Shown in pieces: positions 48,351 through 55,865 of a stretch of DNA of 64,000 nucleotides. The stretch is from Curtobacterium sp. MCPF17_002. GTDB taxonomy: Bacteria > Actinomycetota > Actinomycetes > Actinomycetales > Microbacteriaceae. Position 1 is the stretch's first letter; every line of letters starts with the position of its first letter. The notes under the pieces are model-generated. The model worked only from the letters and a program-made list of their open reading frames with translations. It did no database searches and was not told the origin of the DNA. The DNA lies in assembly GCF_003234115.2 (NCBI RefSeq), contig NZ_CP126251.1, positions 3,038,001 to 3,102,000 on the forward strand, read 5' to 3'. The position numbers and the translations under genes are program-made.

Positions 48351-49460
48351 ATGGCACCCGCGACCCTGCTCGGTTCGACCGGCGGCGACCCGTCGCGCCC
48401 CGGTGCGACCCCCGGTGCGACCCCCGGTGCGACCCCCGGTGACGCTGCCGGGCTGGTCGACCGCTTCGGGCGCCGGGCCGTGGACCTCCGGGTGTCGCTG
48501 ACCGAGCGCTGTAACCTCCGCTGCACGTACTGCATGCCCGCTGCCGGTCTGCCCTTCGCCCCCGACGACGCCCTGATGACCGCGACCGAGATCGAGCGGC
48601 TCGTCCGCCTCGGCTCGGAGCGGTTCGGTGTGCGCAAGGTCCGGTTCACGGGCGGGGAGCCGATGCTGCGGCACGACCTCGTCGACGTGATCGCCCGCTG
48701 CGCCGCGCTCCCCGACGCGCCGGAGCTGTCGCTCACCACGAACGCGATCGGCCTCGCACACCGTGCGCAGGCGCTGTACGCCGCCGGACTCCGACGGGTG
48801 AACGTGTCGCTCGACACCGTCGACCCCGACGTCTTCACCACCGTCACCCGGCGACCGTTCCTCGACAAGGTCATCGCCGGGCTGTCGGCCGCGCACGAGG
48901 CCGGACTCGACATCAAGGTGAACGCGGTCCTGCTGCGCGGGGTGAACGACACGCTCGCGCCGGACCTCATGCAGTGGTGCCTCGACCGTGGTTACGAGCT
49001 CCGGTTCATCGAGCAGATGCCGCTCGACCCCGACCACGCCTGGGACCGCACGTCGATGATCACCGCCGCCGAGACGCGCGCGATGCTCTCGGAGTCGTTC
49101 GCCCTCGTGCCGGACGACGCCCCGCGGGACGGTGCGCCGGCCGAACGCTTCCGGGTCCGTGCCCGCTCGGCGGACGGCAGCGTCGGTGCCGAACTCGGCA
49201 CCATCGGCATCATCGCGAGCATCACCGAGTCGTTCTGCGCCGACTGCACCCGCACACGCCTCACCGCCGACGGCAACGTCCGGAGTTGCCTGTTCTCCGA
49301 CGAGGAGACCGACGTGCTCGGCCCGATGCGCGCCGGCGCGACCGACGACGAGGTCGCCGAACTCTGGCGCCTGGCGATGTGGGCGAAGCCGCGGGACCAC
49401 GGGGACGACAGCGACGAGCTCGTGCACCCGACGCGGGGCATGAGCGCGATCGGCGGCTGA
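48351..49460 (+). CDS. moaA: GTP 3',8-cyclase, molybdenum cofactor synthesis
   Basis: A 369-residue radical SAM enzyme for the first step of molybdopterin synthesis. The CX3CX2C cluster is 'ERCNLRCTYCMPA'; the second cluster is in 'FCADCTRTRLTADGNVRSCL'; the C-terminus ends in the essential GG. 'VRFTGGEPMLRHDL' is the SAM loop. The N-terminal 35 residues are an unusual Gly-Ala-Thr-Pro extension built from three exact 12-bp repeats (48398-48440). The start ATG is five bases after the GT87-like stop, and moaD follows two bases after its end. Confidence 0.95.
   Translation: MAPATLLGSTGGDPSRPGATPGATPGATPGDAAGLVDRFGRRAVDLRVSLTERCNLRCTYCMPAAGLPFAPDDALMTATEIERLVRLGSERFGVRKVRFTGGEPMLRHDLVDVIARCAALPDAPELSLTTNAIGLAHRAQALYAAGLRRVNVSLDTVDPDVFTTVTRRPFLDKVIAGLSAAHEAGLDIKVNAVLLRGVNDTLAPDLMQWCLDRGYELRFIEQMPLDPDHAWDRTSMITAAETRAMLSESFALVPDDAPRDGAPAERFRVRARSADGSVGAELGTIGIIASITESFCADCTRTRLTADGNVRSCLFSDEETDVLGPMRAGATDDEVAELWRLAMWAKPRDHGDDSDELVHPTRGMSAIGG
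48398..48440. repeat. In-frame 12-bp repeat in moaA
   Basis: Three exact units of CCCCGGTGCGAC and a fourth partial, encoding Pro-Gly-Ala-Thr repeats in the N-terminal extension. The unit length is divisible by three, so changes in number keep the frame. Confidence 0.9.
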
Positions 49461-49462
49461 GG

Positions 49463-49837
49463 ATGACGACGCTGCGGTTCTTCGCGGCCGCGCGGGCTGC
49501 GGTCGGCGTGGACGAGGTCGAGGTGGACTCCGGGGGTGCCGGTACCGACTCTGGCGCTGGTGGTGGTGCTGGTGCGGGTGCGGGTGCTGGTGCTGGTGCT
49601 GGTGGTGCCGTGCTCGGTGGCGCCGTGCCCGGTGGCGCCGTGCTCGGTGGCGCCGTGTCCGGTGGCGCCGTGCTCGGTGATGCGCTGCGTGCCGTCGACG
49701 CTGCCGATCCGGCACGGTGGTCGACGCTGCAGGAGCGGTGCTCGTACCTCGTCGACGGTGTGACGACCCGCGACCGGACGACGTCCCTCGCCGGGGTCGC
49801 CGTCGTCGACGTCATGCCGCCCTTCGCCGGCGGCTGA
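49463..49837 (+). CDS. moaD: MoaD/ThiS-like molybdopterin synthase small subunit with repeat insert
   Basis: A 124-residue sulfur carrier. Residues 1-23 ('TTLRFFAAARAAVGVDEVEV') are the first two strands and helix of the ubiquitin-like fold, and the C-terminus ends 'MPPFAGG', the Gly-Gly tail that is thiocarboxylated. Between them residues about 24-72 are a Gly/Ala insert not found in normal 80-residue MoaD proteins, coded by two tandem arrays (6-bp and 15-bp units). The insert lies where a loop is expected, so the fold may survive. Activation by the MoeB-rhodanese protein nearby is expected. It starts two bases after moaA. Confidence 0.8.
   Translation: MTTLRFFAAARAAVGVDEVEVDSGGAGTDSGAGGGAGAGAGAGAGAGGAVLGGAVPGGAVLGGAVSGGAVLGDALRAVDAADPARWSTLQERCSYLVDGVTTRDRTTSLAGVAVVDVMPPFAGG
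49554..49680. repeat. Two in-frame minisatellites inside moaD
   Basis: A GGTGCT/GGTGCG-type 6-bp array (about 49554-49608) runs into four and two-thirds copies of a 15-bp unit, GCCGTGCTCGGTGGC (49607-49680), with single-base changes between units. Both units keep the reading frame and encode Gly-Ala and Gly-Gly-Ala-Val-Leu repeats. Confidence 0.92.
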
Positions 49838-49900
49838 CCCCGTGGTGGCGCTGCCGGGCGCCTGCTGCTGAGCGCTCCGCCGTGCGCTGCCCGCCGGGTG

Positions 49901-50413
49901 CCGCTGCGCTCCCGGCGCTCCCCTCGAGCAGTTCTGCCCATAGCGCCTGCAGTAGGAAGCGGAATCGCGCATAGGGTGCAGGATTTTCCGGCCTCCTACG
50001 AGCGGAACAGCCTCCTACGCGCGGAACGACCCCCTACGCGCGGAACAGCCCAGGCGCCCCGCCGACCCCGCTCCCCATCGCTGCGCTCCCGGCGCTCCCC
50101 GCGCTCCCCGCGAGCGGTTCTGCCCATAGCGCCTGCAGTAGGAAGCGGAATCGCGCATAGGGTGCAGGGATTTCCGGCATCCTACGAGCGGATCAGCCTC
50201 CTACGCGCGGAACGACCCCCTACGCGCGGAACAGCCTCGGCGCCCCGCCGACCCCGCTTCCCATCGCTGCGCTCCCGACGCTCCCCACGAGCAGTTCTGC
50301 CCATAGCGCCTGCAGTAGGAAGCGGAATCGCGCATAGGGTGCAGGAATTTACGGCCTCCTACGAGCGGAACAGCCTCCTACGCGCGGAACGACCCACTAC
50401 GCGCGGAACAGCC
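49901..50413. repeat. Large 177-186 bp tandem repeat array (about 2.9 units)
   Basis: The gap between moaD and the antiporter gene is filled by three repeats. Matching points are at 49931, 50117 and 50294 (spacing 186 and 177). Each unit contains CTGCCCATAGCGCCTGCAG, then GCGCATAGGGTGCAG, then three copies of a 19-bp motif such as CCTCCTACGAGCGGAACAG. One frame stays open throughout but uses codons (ATA, GTA, CTA, AGG) avoided by real genes here, so it is treated as non-coding. Confidence 0.9.
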
Positions 50414-50447
50414 CCCGCCCCCAGCCCACGCCGCGCGCAACCCCGCG

Positions 50448-51548
50448 CTACGGCGAGACGGACAACACGATGAACGCGGCGAAGATCACCAGGTGCAGCC
50501 CGCCCTGCTGCCGCGTCGCCCGACCCGGCAGCACGGTGAGCACCGACGCGACGATCGTCAGCGCGAGCAGCACGATCTGCGCCGACCCGAGGCCGAGCAG
50601 CAGCGTCCCGGGCATGAACAGCGACGCCACCGCGATCGACGGGATCGTCAGCCCGATCGAGGCCATCGCGGACCCCATCGCCAGGTTGAGGCTCGTCTGG
50701 ATCCGGTTCCGCGCCGCGGCCTTCGACGCAGCGATGCCCTCGGGCAGCAGGATGAGGAGCGCGATGACCACGCCGACGAACGACGGCGGGAAGCCGACCG
50801 CGGCGACGCCGGCCTCGATGGCGGGCGACTCGACCTTCGCCAGACCGACGACGGCGACGAGCGCGAGGAGCAGCAGGCCGAGCGACCGGATGGTGGCGCG
50901 GCTCGTCGGGCGTGCGGCGTGGGCGTCCTCGGACTCCTCGAGGACGCCGCCGGTGCGGTTCACGGGCAGGAAGAAGTCACGGTGGTCGACGGTCTGGGTG
51001 ACGACGAACAGGCCGTAGAGCGCGAGGGACGCCAGCGCCACGAAGACCAGCTGCGCGCCTGTGAACGACGAGTCGTCGGTGCCGGTGGTGAACGTCGGCA
51101 GCACGAGGGTCAGCACGGCGAGGGCCGCCACGGTCATCGTCGCGGCGGACGCGCCCTCCTGGTTGAAGCGGACGGTGTTGTGCCGGATCGTCCCGATGAG
51201 GATCGCGAGCCCGACGAGCCCGTTCATCGTGATCATCACCGCCGAGAACACGGTGTCGCGTGCCAGGGTCTCGGCCTTCGCCCCGCCCGAGCTCGACAGC
51301 GCGATGATGAGCGCGACCTCGATGATCGTCACCGCGACGGCGAGCACGAGGGACCCGAACGGCTCCCCCACCCGGTGGGCGACGACCTCGGCGTGGTGCA
51401 CGGCAGCGAACACGGTACCGGCGAGGACGACGGCCACGAGCACCACCACGAACGTCCCGAGGCCGTACCGTCCGTACGAGAACACGAGCACGATCGCCGC
51501 GATGACGGGGACCCCGACGGGCCAGGCCTTGGCGATCCAGTTGCTCAT
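50448..51548 (-). CDS. chaA: Ca2+/H+ antiporter, ChaA type
   Basis: A 366-residue membrane antiporter of the CaCA superfamily with 11 helices. The two opposed alpha repeats carry the ion-binding acids: 'GEPFGSLVLAVAVTIIEVAL' and 'ALLILLPEGIAASKAAARNR'. It exchanges Ca2+ (or Na+/K+) for protons. Its start overlaps the modC stop as TGATG, so it is translated with the molybdate importer, an unusual pairing. The large 177-186 bp repeat array begins just beyond its stop codon. Confidence 0.88.
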   Translation of the reverse strand: MSNWIAKAWPVGVPVIAAIVLVFSYGRYGLGTFVVVLVAVVLAGTVFAAVHHAEVVAHRVGEPFGSLVLAVAVTIIEVALIIALSSSGGAKAETLARDTVFSAVMITMNGLVGLAILIGTIRHNTVRFNQEGASAATMTVAALAVLTLVLPTFTTGTDDSSFTGAQLVFVALASLALYGLFVVTQTVDHRDFFLPVNRTGGVLEESEDAHAARPTSRATIRSLGLLLLALVAVVGLAKVESPAIEAGVAAVGFPPSFVGVVIALLILLPEGIAASKAAARNRIQTSLNLAMGSAMASIGLTIPSIAVASLFMPGTLLLGLGSAQIVLLALTIVASVLTVLPGRATRQQGGLHLVIFAAFIVLSVSP

Positions 51549-52576
51549 CAGGACATCTTCGCACCGGTCGGCTCGTAGACCGTCACCTCGGCGGCGGCCA
51601 CGGCGATCCGGATCGTCTCGCCCGGGGCGAGGGCGAGCCGGGCCGCGGTGGCCACGGTGACGTCCGCCACGAGGTCACCGGCCCGCACGCGGACGAGTCC
51701 GTCGCGCGCTTCGAGTGCGGTCACGACGCGCTCCGGCCCGTCACCGGTCCGGCTCGGGACGGCGGCCGTCGGGTGGTAGGCGGCGAGGGCGGGGCGGCCG
51801 GGAGGCGCGGTGCCGGTCGTCGACGCCAGCTCGCCGCCGCCGTCGAGTGCGATCCCACCCGCCGTGGCCGTTCCGCGGACGAGCGTCAGCCCGGAGAACG
51901 CGGCGGCGAACGTGCTCGTGGGGCGGCCGAGGACCACGGCGGTGGGACCGGACTCGACGACGCGGCCGGCTTCGAGCACGACGATGCGGTCGGCGAGGGC
52001 GACGGCCTCGAGCGGGTCGTGCGTGACGAGGAGCGCCGGACGGCCGGCGCGGGCGGTGCGGAGGGCCGCGCGGACCTCGGCGCGGGCGTCGACGTCGAGC
52101 GCCGAGGTGGGCTCGTCGAGGAGCAGCAGGGCCGGGTCGGTGGCGATCGCCCGGGCGATGGCGACGCGCTGCGCCTGCCCGCCGGAGAGGGTCCCCGGCG
52201 CCCGGTCTGCCAGGCCGGCCGCCCCGACGTCGGCGAGGGCCGTTGCGGAGCGGTGGCGCGCCTCCAGGCCGCCGGAACCGGACGCGCGTGGACCGTAGGC
52301 GACGTTGCGGGCGACCGACAGGTGCGGGAAGAGGTCGGCGCGCTGCGCGACCAGGCCGACGCCGCGGCGGTGGGCCGGGGTGTCGGTGAGGACGCGTCCG
52401 CCCAGGAGGACCTCGCCGGAACGCGAGCGCAGGAGCCCGGCCAGCGCCTCGACGACCGTCGACTTGCCCGCGCCGTTCGGGCCGACCAGGGCGACGCACT
52501 CGTCGGCGCCGATCTCGAGGCGCACGTCGACGTCGCGCTCGGGGACGACGACGTGGGCGCGCAGTCCGCCGGTCAC
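51548..52576 (-). CDS. modC: Molybdate ABC transporter ATPase
   Basis: A 342-residue ATPase. Walker A is GPNGAGKST (about 32-40), the signature is [14 protein letters not shown], Walker B is [12 protein letters not shown] and the switch His is in '[13 protein letters not shown]'. The C-terminal 120 residues contain a TOBE-type domain ('[20 protein letters not shown]') for oxyanion binding. Near residue 105 an odd insert '[15 protein letters not shown]' contains a half-copy of the dispersed palindrome (52257-52270). It powers ModB, whose gene overlaps it (ATGA), and overlaps chaA at its end. Confidence 0.9.
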   Translation of the reverse strand: MTGGLRAHVVVPERDVDVRLEIGADECVALVGPNGAGKSTVVEALAGLLRSRSGEVLLGGRVLTDTPAHRRGVGLVAQRADLFPHLSVARNVAYGPRASGSGGLEARHRSATALADVGAAGLADRAPGTLSGGQAQRVAIARAIATDPALLLLDEPTSALDVDARAEVRAALRTARAGRPALLVTHDPLEAVALADRIVVLEAGRVVESGPTAVVLGRPTSTFAAAFSGLTLVRGTATAGGIALDGGGELASTTGTAPPGRPALAAYHPTAAVPSRTGDGPERVVTALEARDGLVRVRAGDLVADVTVATAARLALAPGETIRIAVAAAEVTVYEPTGAKMS

Positions 52577-53418
52577 GCGATGACCGTCCGGGTGCGGAGG
52601 GTGGACGCACCGATGACCACGAGGGCGACGACCACGAGGACCAACGCGAGCGCGACGGCGGTGTCCGGGTCGATCTCGCGCTGTAGGTAGATCTCCAGCG
52701 GGAGCGTCCGGGTCACGCCCTGCAGACTGCCCGCGAAGGTGAGGGTCGCCCCGAACTCACCGAGCGCCCGTGCGAAGCAGAGCACGAGGCCGGACAGGAT
52801 GCCGGGCAGGACCCGCGGGGTGGTGACGGTGAGGAACGTGCGCGTCGGACCCGCGCCGAGCGTCGCGGCGACCCGTTCGTACCGGTCCCCGCCGACGCGG
52901 AGCGCGCCCTCGATCGAGGACACCAGGAACGGCATCGCGACGAAGGTCTGTGCGATGACCACCGCCGTCGTGGTGAAGGCGATGCGGAGCCCGTGCTCGT
53001 CGAGGAACGCCCCGAGGACGCCGAGTCGGCCGAACGCCGCGAGGAGCGCCAGCCCGCCGACGACCGGCGGGAGCACGAGCGGCAGGAGGACCAGCGCACG
53101 GGCGATCCCGACCCACCGCGAGGTCGACCGGGCGAAGAGCACGGCGAGCGGGTAGCCGAGCACGAAGGCGATCCCGGTCGCTGCCGCCGCCGTGCCGAGG
53201 CTCAGCCCGAGGGCGCTCAGCGACGCGGGGGACGTGACGAGGGCGCCGAACGACGACCAGTCGACGCGGCCGACCATCGCGAGCACGGGCACGACGACGA
53301 AGAGCCCACCGAGGACCGCGGGGACGGGGAGCCACCACGGGACGGGTGTGCGGACCGCGCGGGTCGGAGCCGCGCGGGTCGGGGCCGTGCGGGTCGGGGC
53401 CGTGCGGGTCGCTCTCAT
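52573..53418 (-). CDS. modB: Molybdate ABC transporter permease
   Basis: A 281-residue permease. After a 27-residue Arg/Thr/Ala/Pro N-terminus made of repeats, there are six helices starting '[20 protein letters not shown]', and the EAA-type loop is '[20 protein letters not shown]'. It forms the channel for molybdate taken from ModA. The N-terminal extension comes from four 15-bp repeats (53355-53414) and is unusual for ModB. It begins four bases... its stop overlaps modC as ATGA and its start is three bases from the modA stop. Confidence 0.88.
   Translation of the reverse strand: MRATRTAPTRTAPTRAAPTRAVRTPVPWWLPVPAVLGGLFVVVPVLAMVGRVDWSSFGALVTSPASLSALGLSLGTAAAATGIAFVLGYPLAVLFARSTSRWVGIARALVLLPLVLPPVVGGLALLAAFGRLGVLGAFLDEHGLRIAFTTTAVVIAQTFVAMPFLVSSIEGALRVGGDRYERVAATLGAGPTRTFLTVTTPRVLPGILSGLVLCFARALGEFGATLTFAGSLQGVTRTLPLEIYLQREIDPDTAVALALVLVVVALVVIGASTLRTRTVIA
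53355..53414. repeat. In-frame 15-bp repeat at the modB start
   Basis: Four units of CCGTGCGGGTCGGGG type (minus strand encodes Thr-Ala-Pro-Thr-Arg), each with one or two changes, forming codons 2-21 of modB. The unit length keeps the frame. Confidence 0.9.
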
Positions 53419-53421
53419 GGG

Positions 53422-54228
53422 TCAGGGTGCGCCGAAGCCGGCGGCGGTCAGCACCTTCCGTCCGGCTGCGGAGCGGACGTACGCCGTGAACGCCGTGGCG
53501 AGCTCCGGGTTCGCCGCGTCCCGCAGCACGCCGATCGGGTACGTGTTGACGGCCTTGCGAGCCGCGTCGAACGGCACGCCGTCGACCTTGCCGTCGGCTC
53601 CTCGGACGTCGGTCACGTAGACGAGTCCGGCGTCCGCCTGGCCCGACTCGACCTTGCCGAGGACGTCGGTGACGGACTGCTCCTCGCTGACCGGCCGGAG
53701 GTCGACACTCGCTGCGTGCTCGACCTTCGCGGTCGCCGCTCCGCACGGCACGGGGGCCGCGCACGTCACGACCTGCAGGTCCGACGACGTCAGGTCGTCG
53801 AGGTCGGTGATCCGCTTCGGGTTGCCCGGCGCCACGGCGATCTCGAGGACGTTCGTGGCGAAGTCACGCGCCGATCCGGCAGCGATGTCGGTCCCCTCCA
53901 GCTCGTCCATGGTCGCCTCGTCGGCGGCGGCGAACACGTCGGCCGGGGCGCCGTTCTGGATCTGCGTGACGAGGTCGCTCGAGCCGGCGAAGGAGAACGT
54001 GATCGTGGTGCCGGGGTGGGCGTGCTCGTAGCGCTCACCGAGCGTCGTGAAGGTCTGCTGCAGGGACGCCGCGGCGAAGACTGTGACCTTCCCGGTCGGA
54101 CCGGTCGTGGCGCTGCTGGTCGTGGTCTCCCCTGCTCCGGGGCTGGCCGTCGCGCATCCCGCGAGGACGAGGACGGCGCACGCGGCAACGGTGATCAGGG
54201 CGATGGGTCTCCGCGTGTGCGTCGTCAT
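53422..54228 (-). CDS. modA: Molybdate-binding lipoprotein
   Basis: A 268-residue binding protein. 'LITVAACAVLVLAGCATASP' is a lipoprotein signal with Cys lipobox. The mature part has the ModA fold: 'VTVFAAASLQQTFTTLGERY' with the oxyanion-binding Ser, 'FSFAGSSDLVTQIQNGAPAD' and 'SGQADAGLVYVTDVRGADGK'. It captures molybdate or tungstate outside the membrane for ModBC. Length and order (modA-modB-modC) are standard. The MoeB-rhodanese gene ends 26 bases upstream on the same strand, so the whole Mo set may be one transcript. Confidence 0.9.
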   Translation of the reverse strand: MTTHTRRPIALITVAACAVLVLAGCATASPGAGETTTSSATTGPTGKVTVFAAASLQQTFTTLGERYEHAHPGTTITFSFAGSSDLVTQIQNGAPADVFAAADEATMDELEGTDIAAGSARDFATNVLEIAVAPGNPKRITDLDDLTSSDLQVVTCAAPVPCGAATAKVEHAASVDLRPVSEEQSVTDVLGKVESGQADAGLVYVTDVRGADGKVDGVPFDAARKAVNTYPIGVLRDAANPELATAFTAYVRSAAGRKVLTAAGFGAP

Positions 54229-54254
54229 GCCCCGATCGTAACCGCAGATGCGTC

Positions 54255-55370
54255 TCAGATGGACGCGGTCGGCTGTCCTTCACGCCGCCAGGCCTCGATG
54301 CCGCCGTCGAGCACCGTCGCCACGCGGCCCTCGGCACGCGCCGCTCTGGCCCAGGCCGTCGCCCGGACCCCGCTGGCGCAGACCACGACGACCGGAGCAC
54401 CATCGTCGAGGTCCGCGGGCAGGACACTGCCGGAGATGATCCCGGTGGCGTGCTCCGCCGGCGTGCGGACGTCGACGAGGACAGGACGGTCCCCGGACCC
54501 CGCCAGCTGCTCCGCGAGCGCCGACGGGGCGATCCGCGGCGGCGCGTCGTCGACCGTCGGCAGCGGCCGCCGGGATGCCGGGCCACGCCGGAGCGGGCTC
54601 TCGGTCCAGCGCCACCGTCGGGCGTCGACGGTGAGCACCCGTCCGAGCAGGGGTTCGCCGATCCCGGCGACGAGCGCGGTGACCTGTGCGGCCATCAAGG
54701 ACCCGATCGCACCGCACAGTGCCGGCAGCACGCCGTCGAGCGCGCACGACCCCTCGTCAGGAAGTGCGTCGGGGTGGAGGTCGTGGAAGTCGATCGGCTC
54801 CGAACCACTGTCATGGAACACCGAGACCTGCCCGTCGAGCCCGAGCACCGTGCCCCAGACGAACGGCACACCCGCGCGGGCGCACGCGTCCGAGATCGCA
54901 CGGGTGACCTCGACGCTGTCGGCCGCGTCGACGACGACGTCGTGCCCGGCGACGTGCTCGGGACGGAAGGACTCGGCGAGCGCCACGACCTCGAGCTCCG
55001 GGTCGACGCCGCGCACCCGTTCCGCAGCGCACTCGGCCTTCGACCGACCGACGTCCGCCGCGGCGAAGAGCGTCTGGCGTGCGAGGTTCGACGTGTCGAC
55101 GACGTCGTGGTCGACGACCGTGACCCGGCCGAGCCCCGAGCCGGCGAGGTAGGTGAGGACCGGCGCGCCGAGTCCTCCGGCGCCGACGACCAGGACGCGC
55201 GCGTCGGCCAGGGCACGGACGGCTCGCTCCCCGGCGCCCTCGAGCGCGGCGGTGCGGGAGGTCAGCCGGCGACGCGCTGCCGACACCTCGCTGCGGGCGG
55301 GGGCGCTGCTGGCGGGGACTCGGCCGCTGCTGGCCGGGGCCGGGCCGCTGCTGGCCGTGTCGCCGGTCAT
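54255..55370 (-). CDS. moeB: MoeB/ThiF-type adenylyltransferase fused to rhodanese
   Basis: A 371-residue enzyme. Residues 55-260 are the E1-like domain ('VLVVGAGGLGAPVLTYLAGS' with the ATP loop, 'VTVVDHDVVDTSNLARQTLF'), and 270-365 a rhodanese domain with the active Cys in 'VVVVCASGVRATAWARAARA'. It adenylates the MoaD C-terminus and passes sulfur to it. The usual pair of CXXC zinc motifs of MoeB/ThiF is not visible. The N-terminal 30 residues are a Ser/Ala/Pro linker. Overlaps the TOBE-regulator gene (ATGA). Confidence 0.85.
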   Translation of the reverse strand: MTGDTASSGPAPASSGRVPASSAPARSEVSAARRRLTSRTAALEGAGERAVRALADARVLVVGAGGLGAPVLTYLAGSGLGRVTVVDHDVVDTSNLARQTLFAAADVGRSKAECAAERVRGVDPELEVVALAESFRPEHVAGHDVVVDAADSVEVTRAISDACARAGVPFVWGTVLGLDGQVSVFHDSGSEPIDFHDLHPDALPDEGSCALDGVLPALCGAIGSLMAAQVTALVAGIGEPLLGRVLTVDARRWRWTESPLRRGPASRRPLPTVDDAPPRIAPSALAEQLAGSGDRPVLVDVRTPAEHATGIISGSVLPADLDDGAPVVVVCASGVRATAWARAARAEGRVATVLDGGIEAWRREGQPTASI

Positions 55371-55774
55371 TCCGCTGCCTCGGCGGGGACCTCGACGGAC
55401 ACCATCGTGGCCTTCACCGACGCGACGGCGACCGCGCCGACCTCGAGCCCGAGGTCTCGGACCGCCTCGGCGCTCATGAGCGACACGATGCGGTGCGGGC
55501 CGCTCTGCAGCTCGACCTGCGCCATCACGCCGTCCACGACGAGGTCGGTGACGATCCCCACGAACCGGTTCCGCGCAGAGCTCCTCGTCCCCGACGGGTC
55601 GTCGAGCTGGGCCCCGCGCCCGCGGATGTGGGCAGCGAGTTCACGCCCGTCCACGACCGTCCGGCCGGAGGCGTCGGACGACCTGGTGAAGGTGCCGCCG
55701 TCGACCATCCGACGGACGGTGTCGTCACTGACGCCGAGGTACCGCGCGGCGTCGCGGATGCGGAGCTTCGTCAT
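55367..55774 (-). CDS. HTH-TOBE molybdate-responsive regulator
   Basis: A 135-residue protein. Residues 1-55 form an excisionase-type helix-turn-helix ('LRIRDAARYLGVSDDTVRRM', then 'VDGRELAAHIRG'), and residues 65-130 a Mop/TOBE domain ('RNRFVGIVTDLVVDGVMAQV', 'GLEVGAVAVASVKATMVSVE') that binds molybdate or tungstate. This is a small ModE-like fusion known in actinobacteria. First gene of the leftward molybdenum operon, so it most likely represses that operon when molybdate is plentiful. Confidence 0.83.
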   Translation of the reverse strand: MTKLRIRDAARYLGVSDDTVRRMVDGGTFTRSSDASGRTVVDGRELAAHIRGRGAQLDDPSGTRSSARNRFVGIVTDLVVDGVMAQVELQSGPHRIVSLMSAEAVRDLGLEVGAVAVASVKATMVSVEVPAEAAE

Positions 55775-55865
55775 GGTGTTCGCACCATACCGGCATCCGG
55801 AACTCTCAGAGACGGCAGCGACGACCCCGGGTCCTCGCCCAGCCGGTCCGGCTACCGTCCACACC

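Noticed and set aside
49901..50413. CRISPR array
   Set aside because: Units are 177-186 bp and directly adjacent without unique spacers, so the layout is a plain tandem repeat.
49898..50473. A 191-codon frame through the large repeat array
   Set aside because: It uses codons avoided by confirmed genes here and the differences between units change residues freely, so it is reported as a non-coding repeat; peptide evidence would reverse this.
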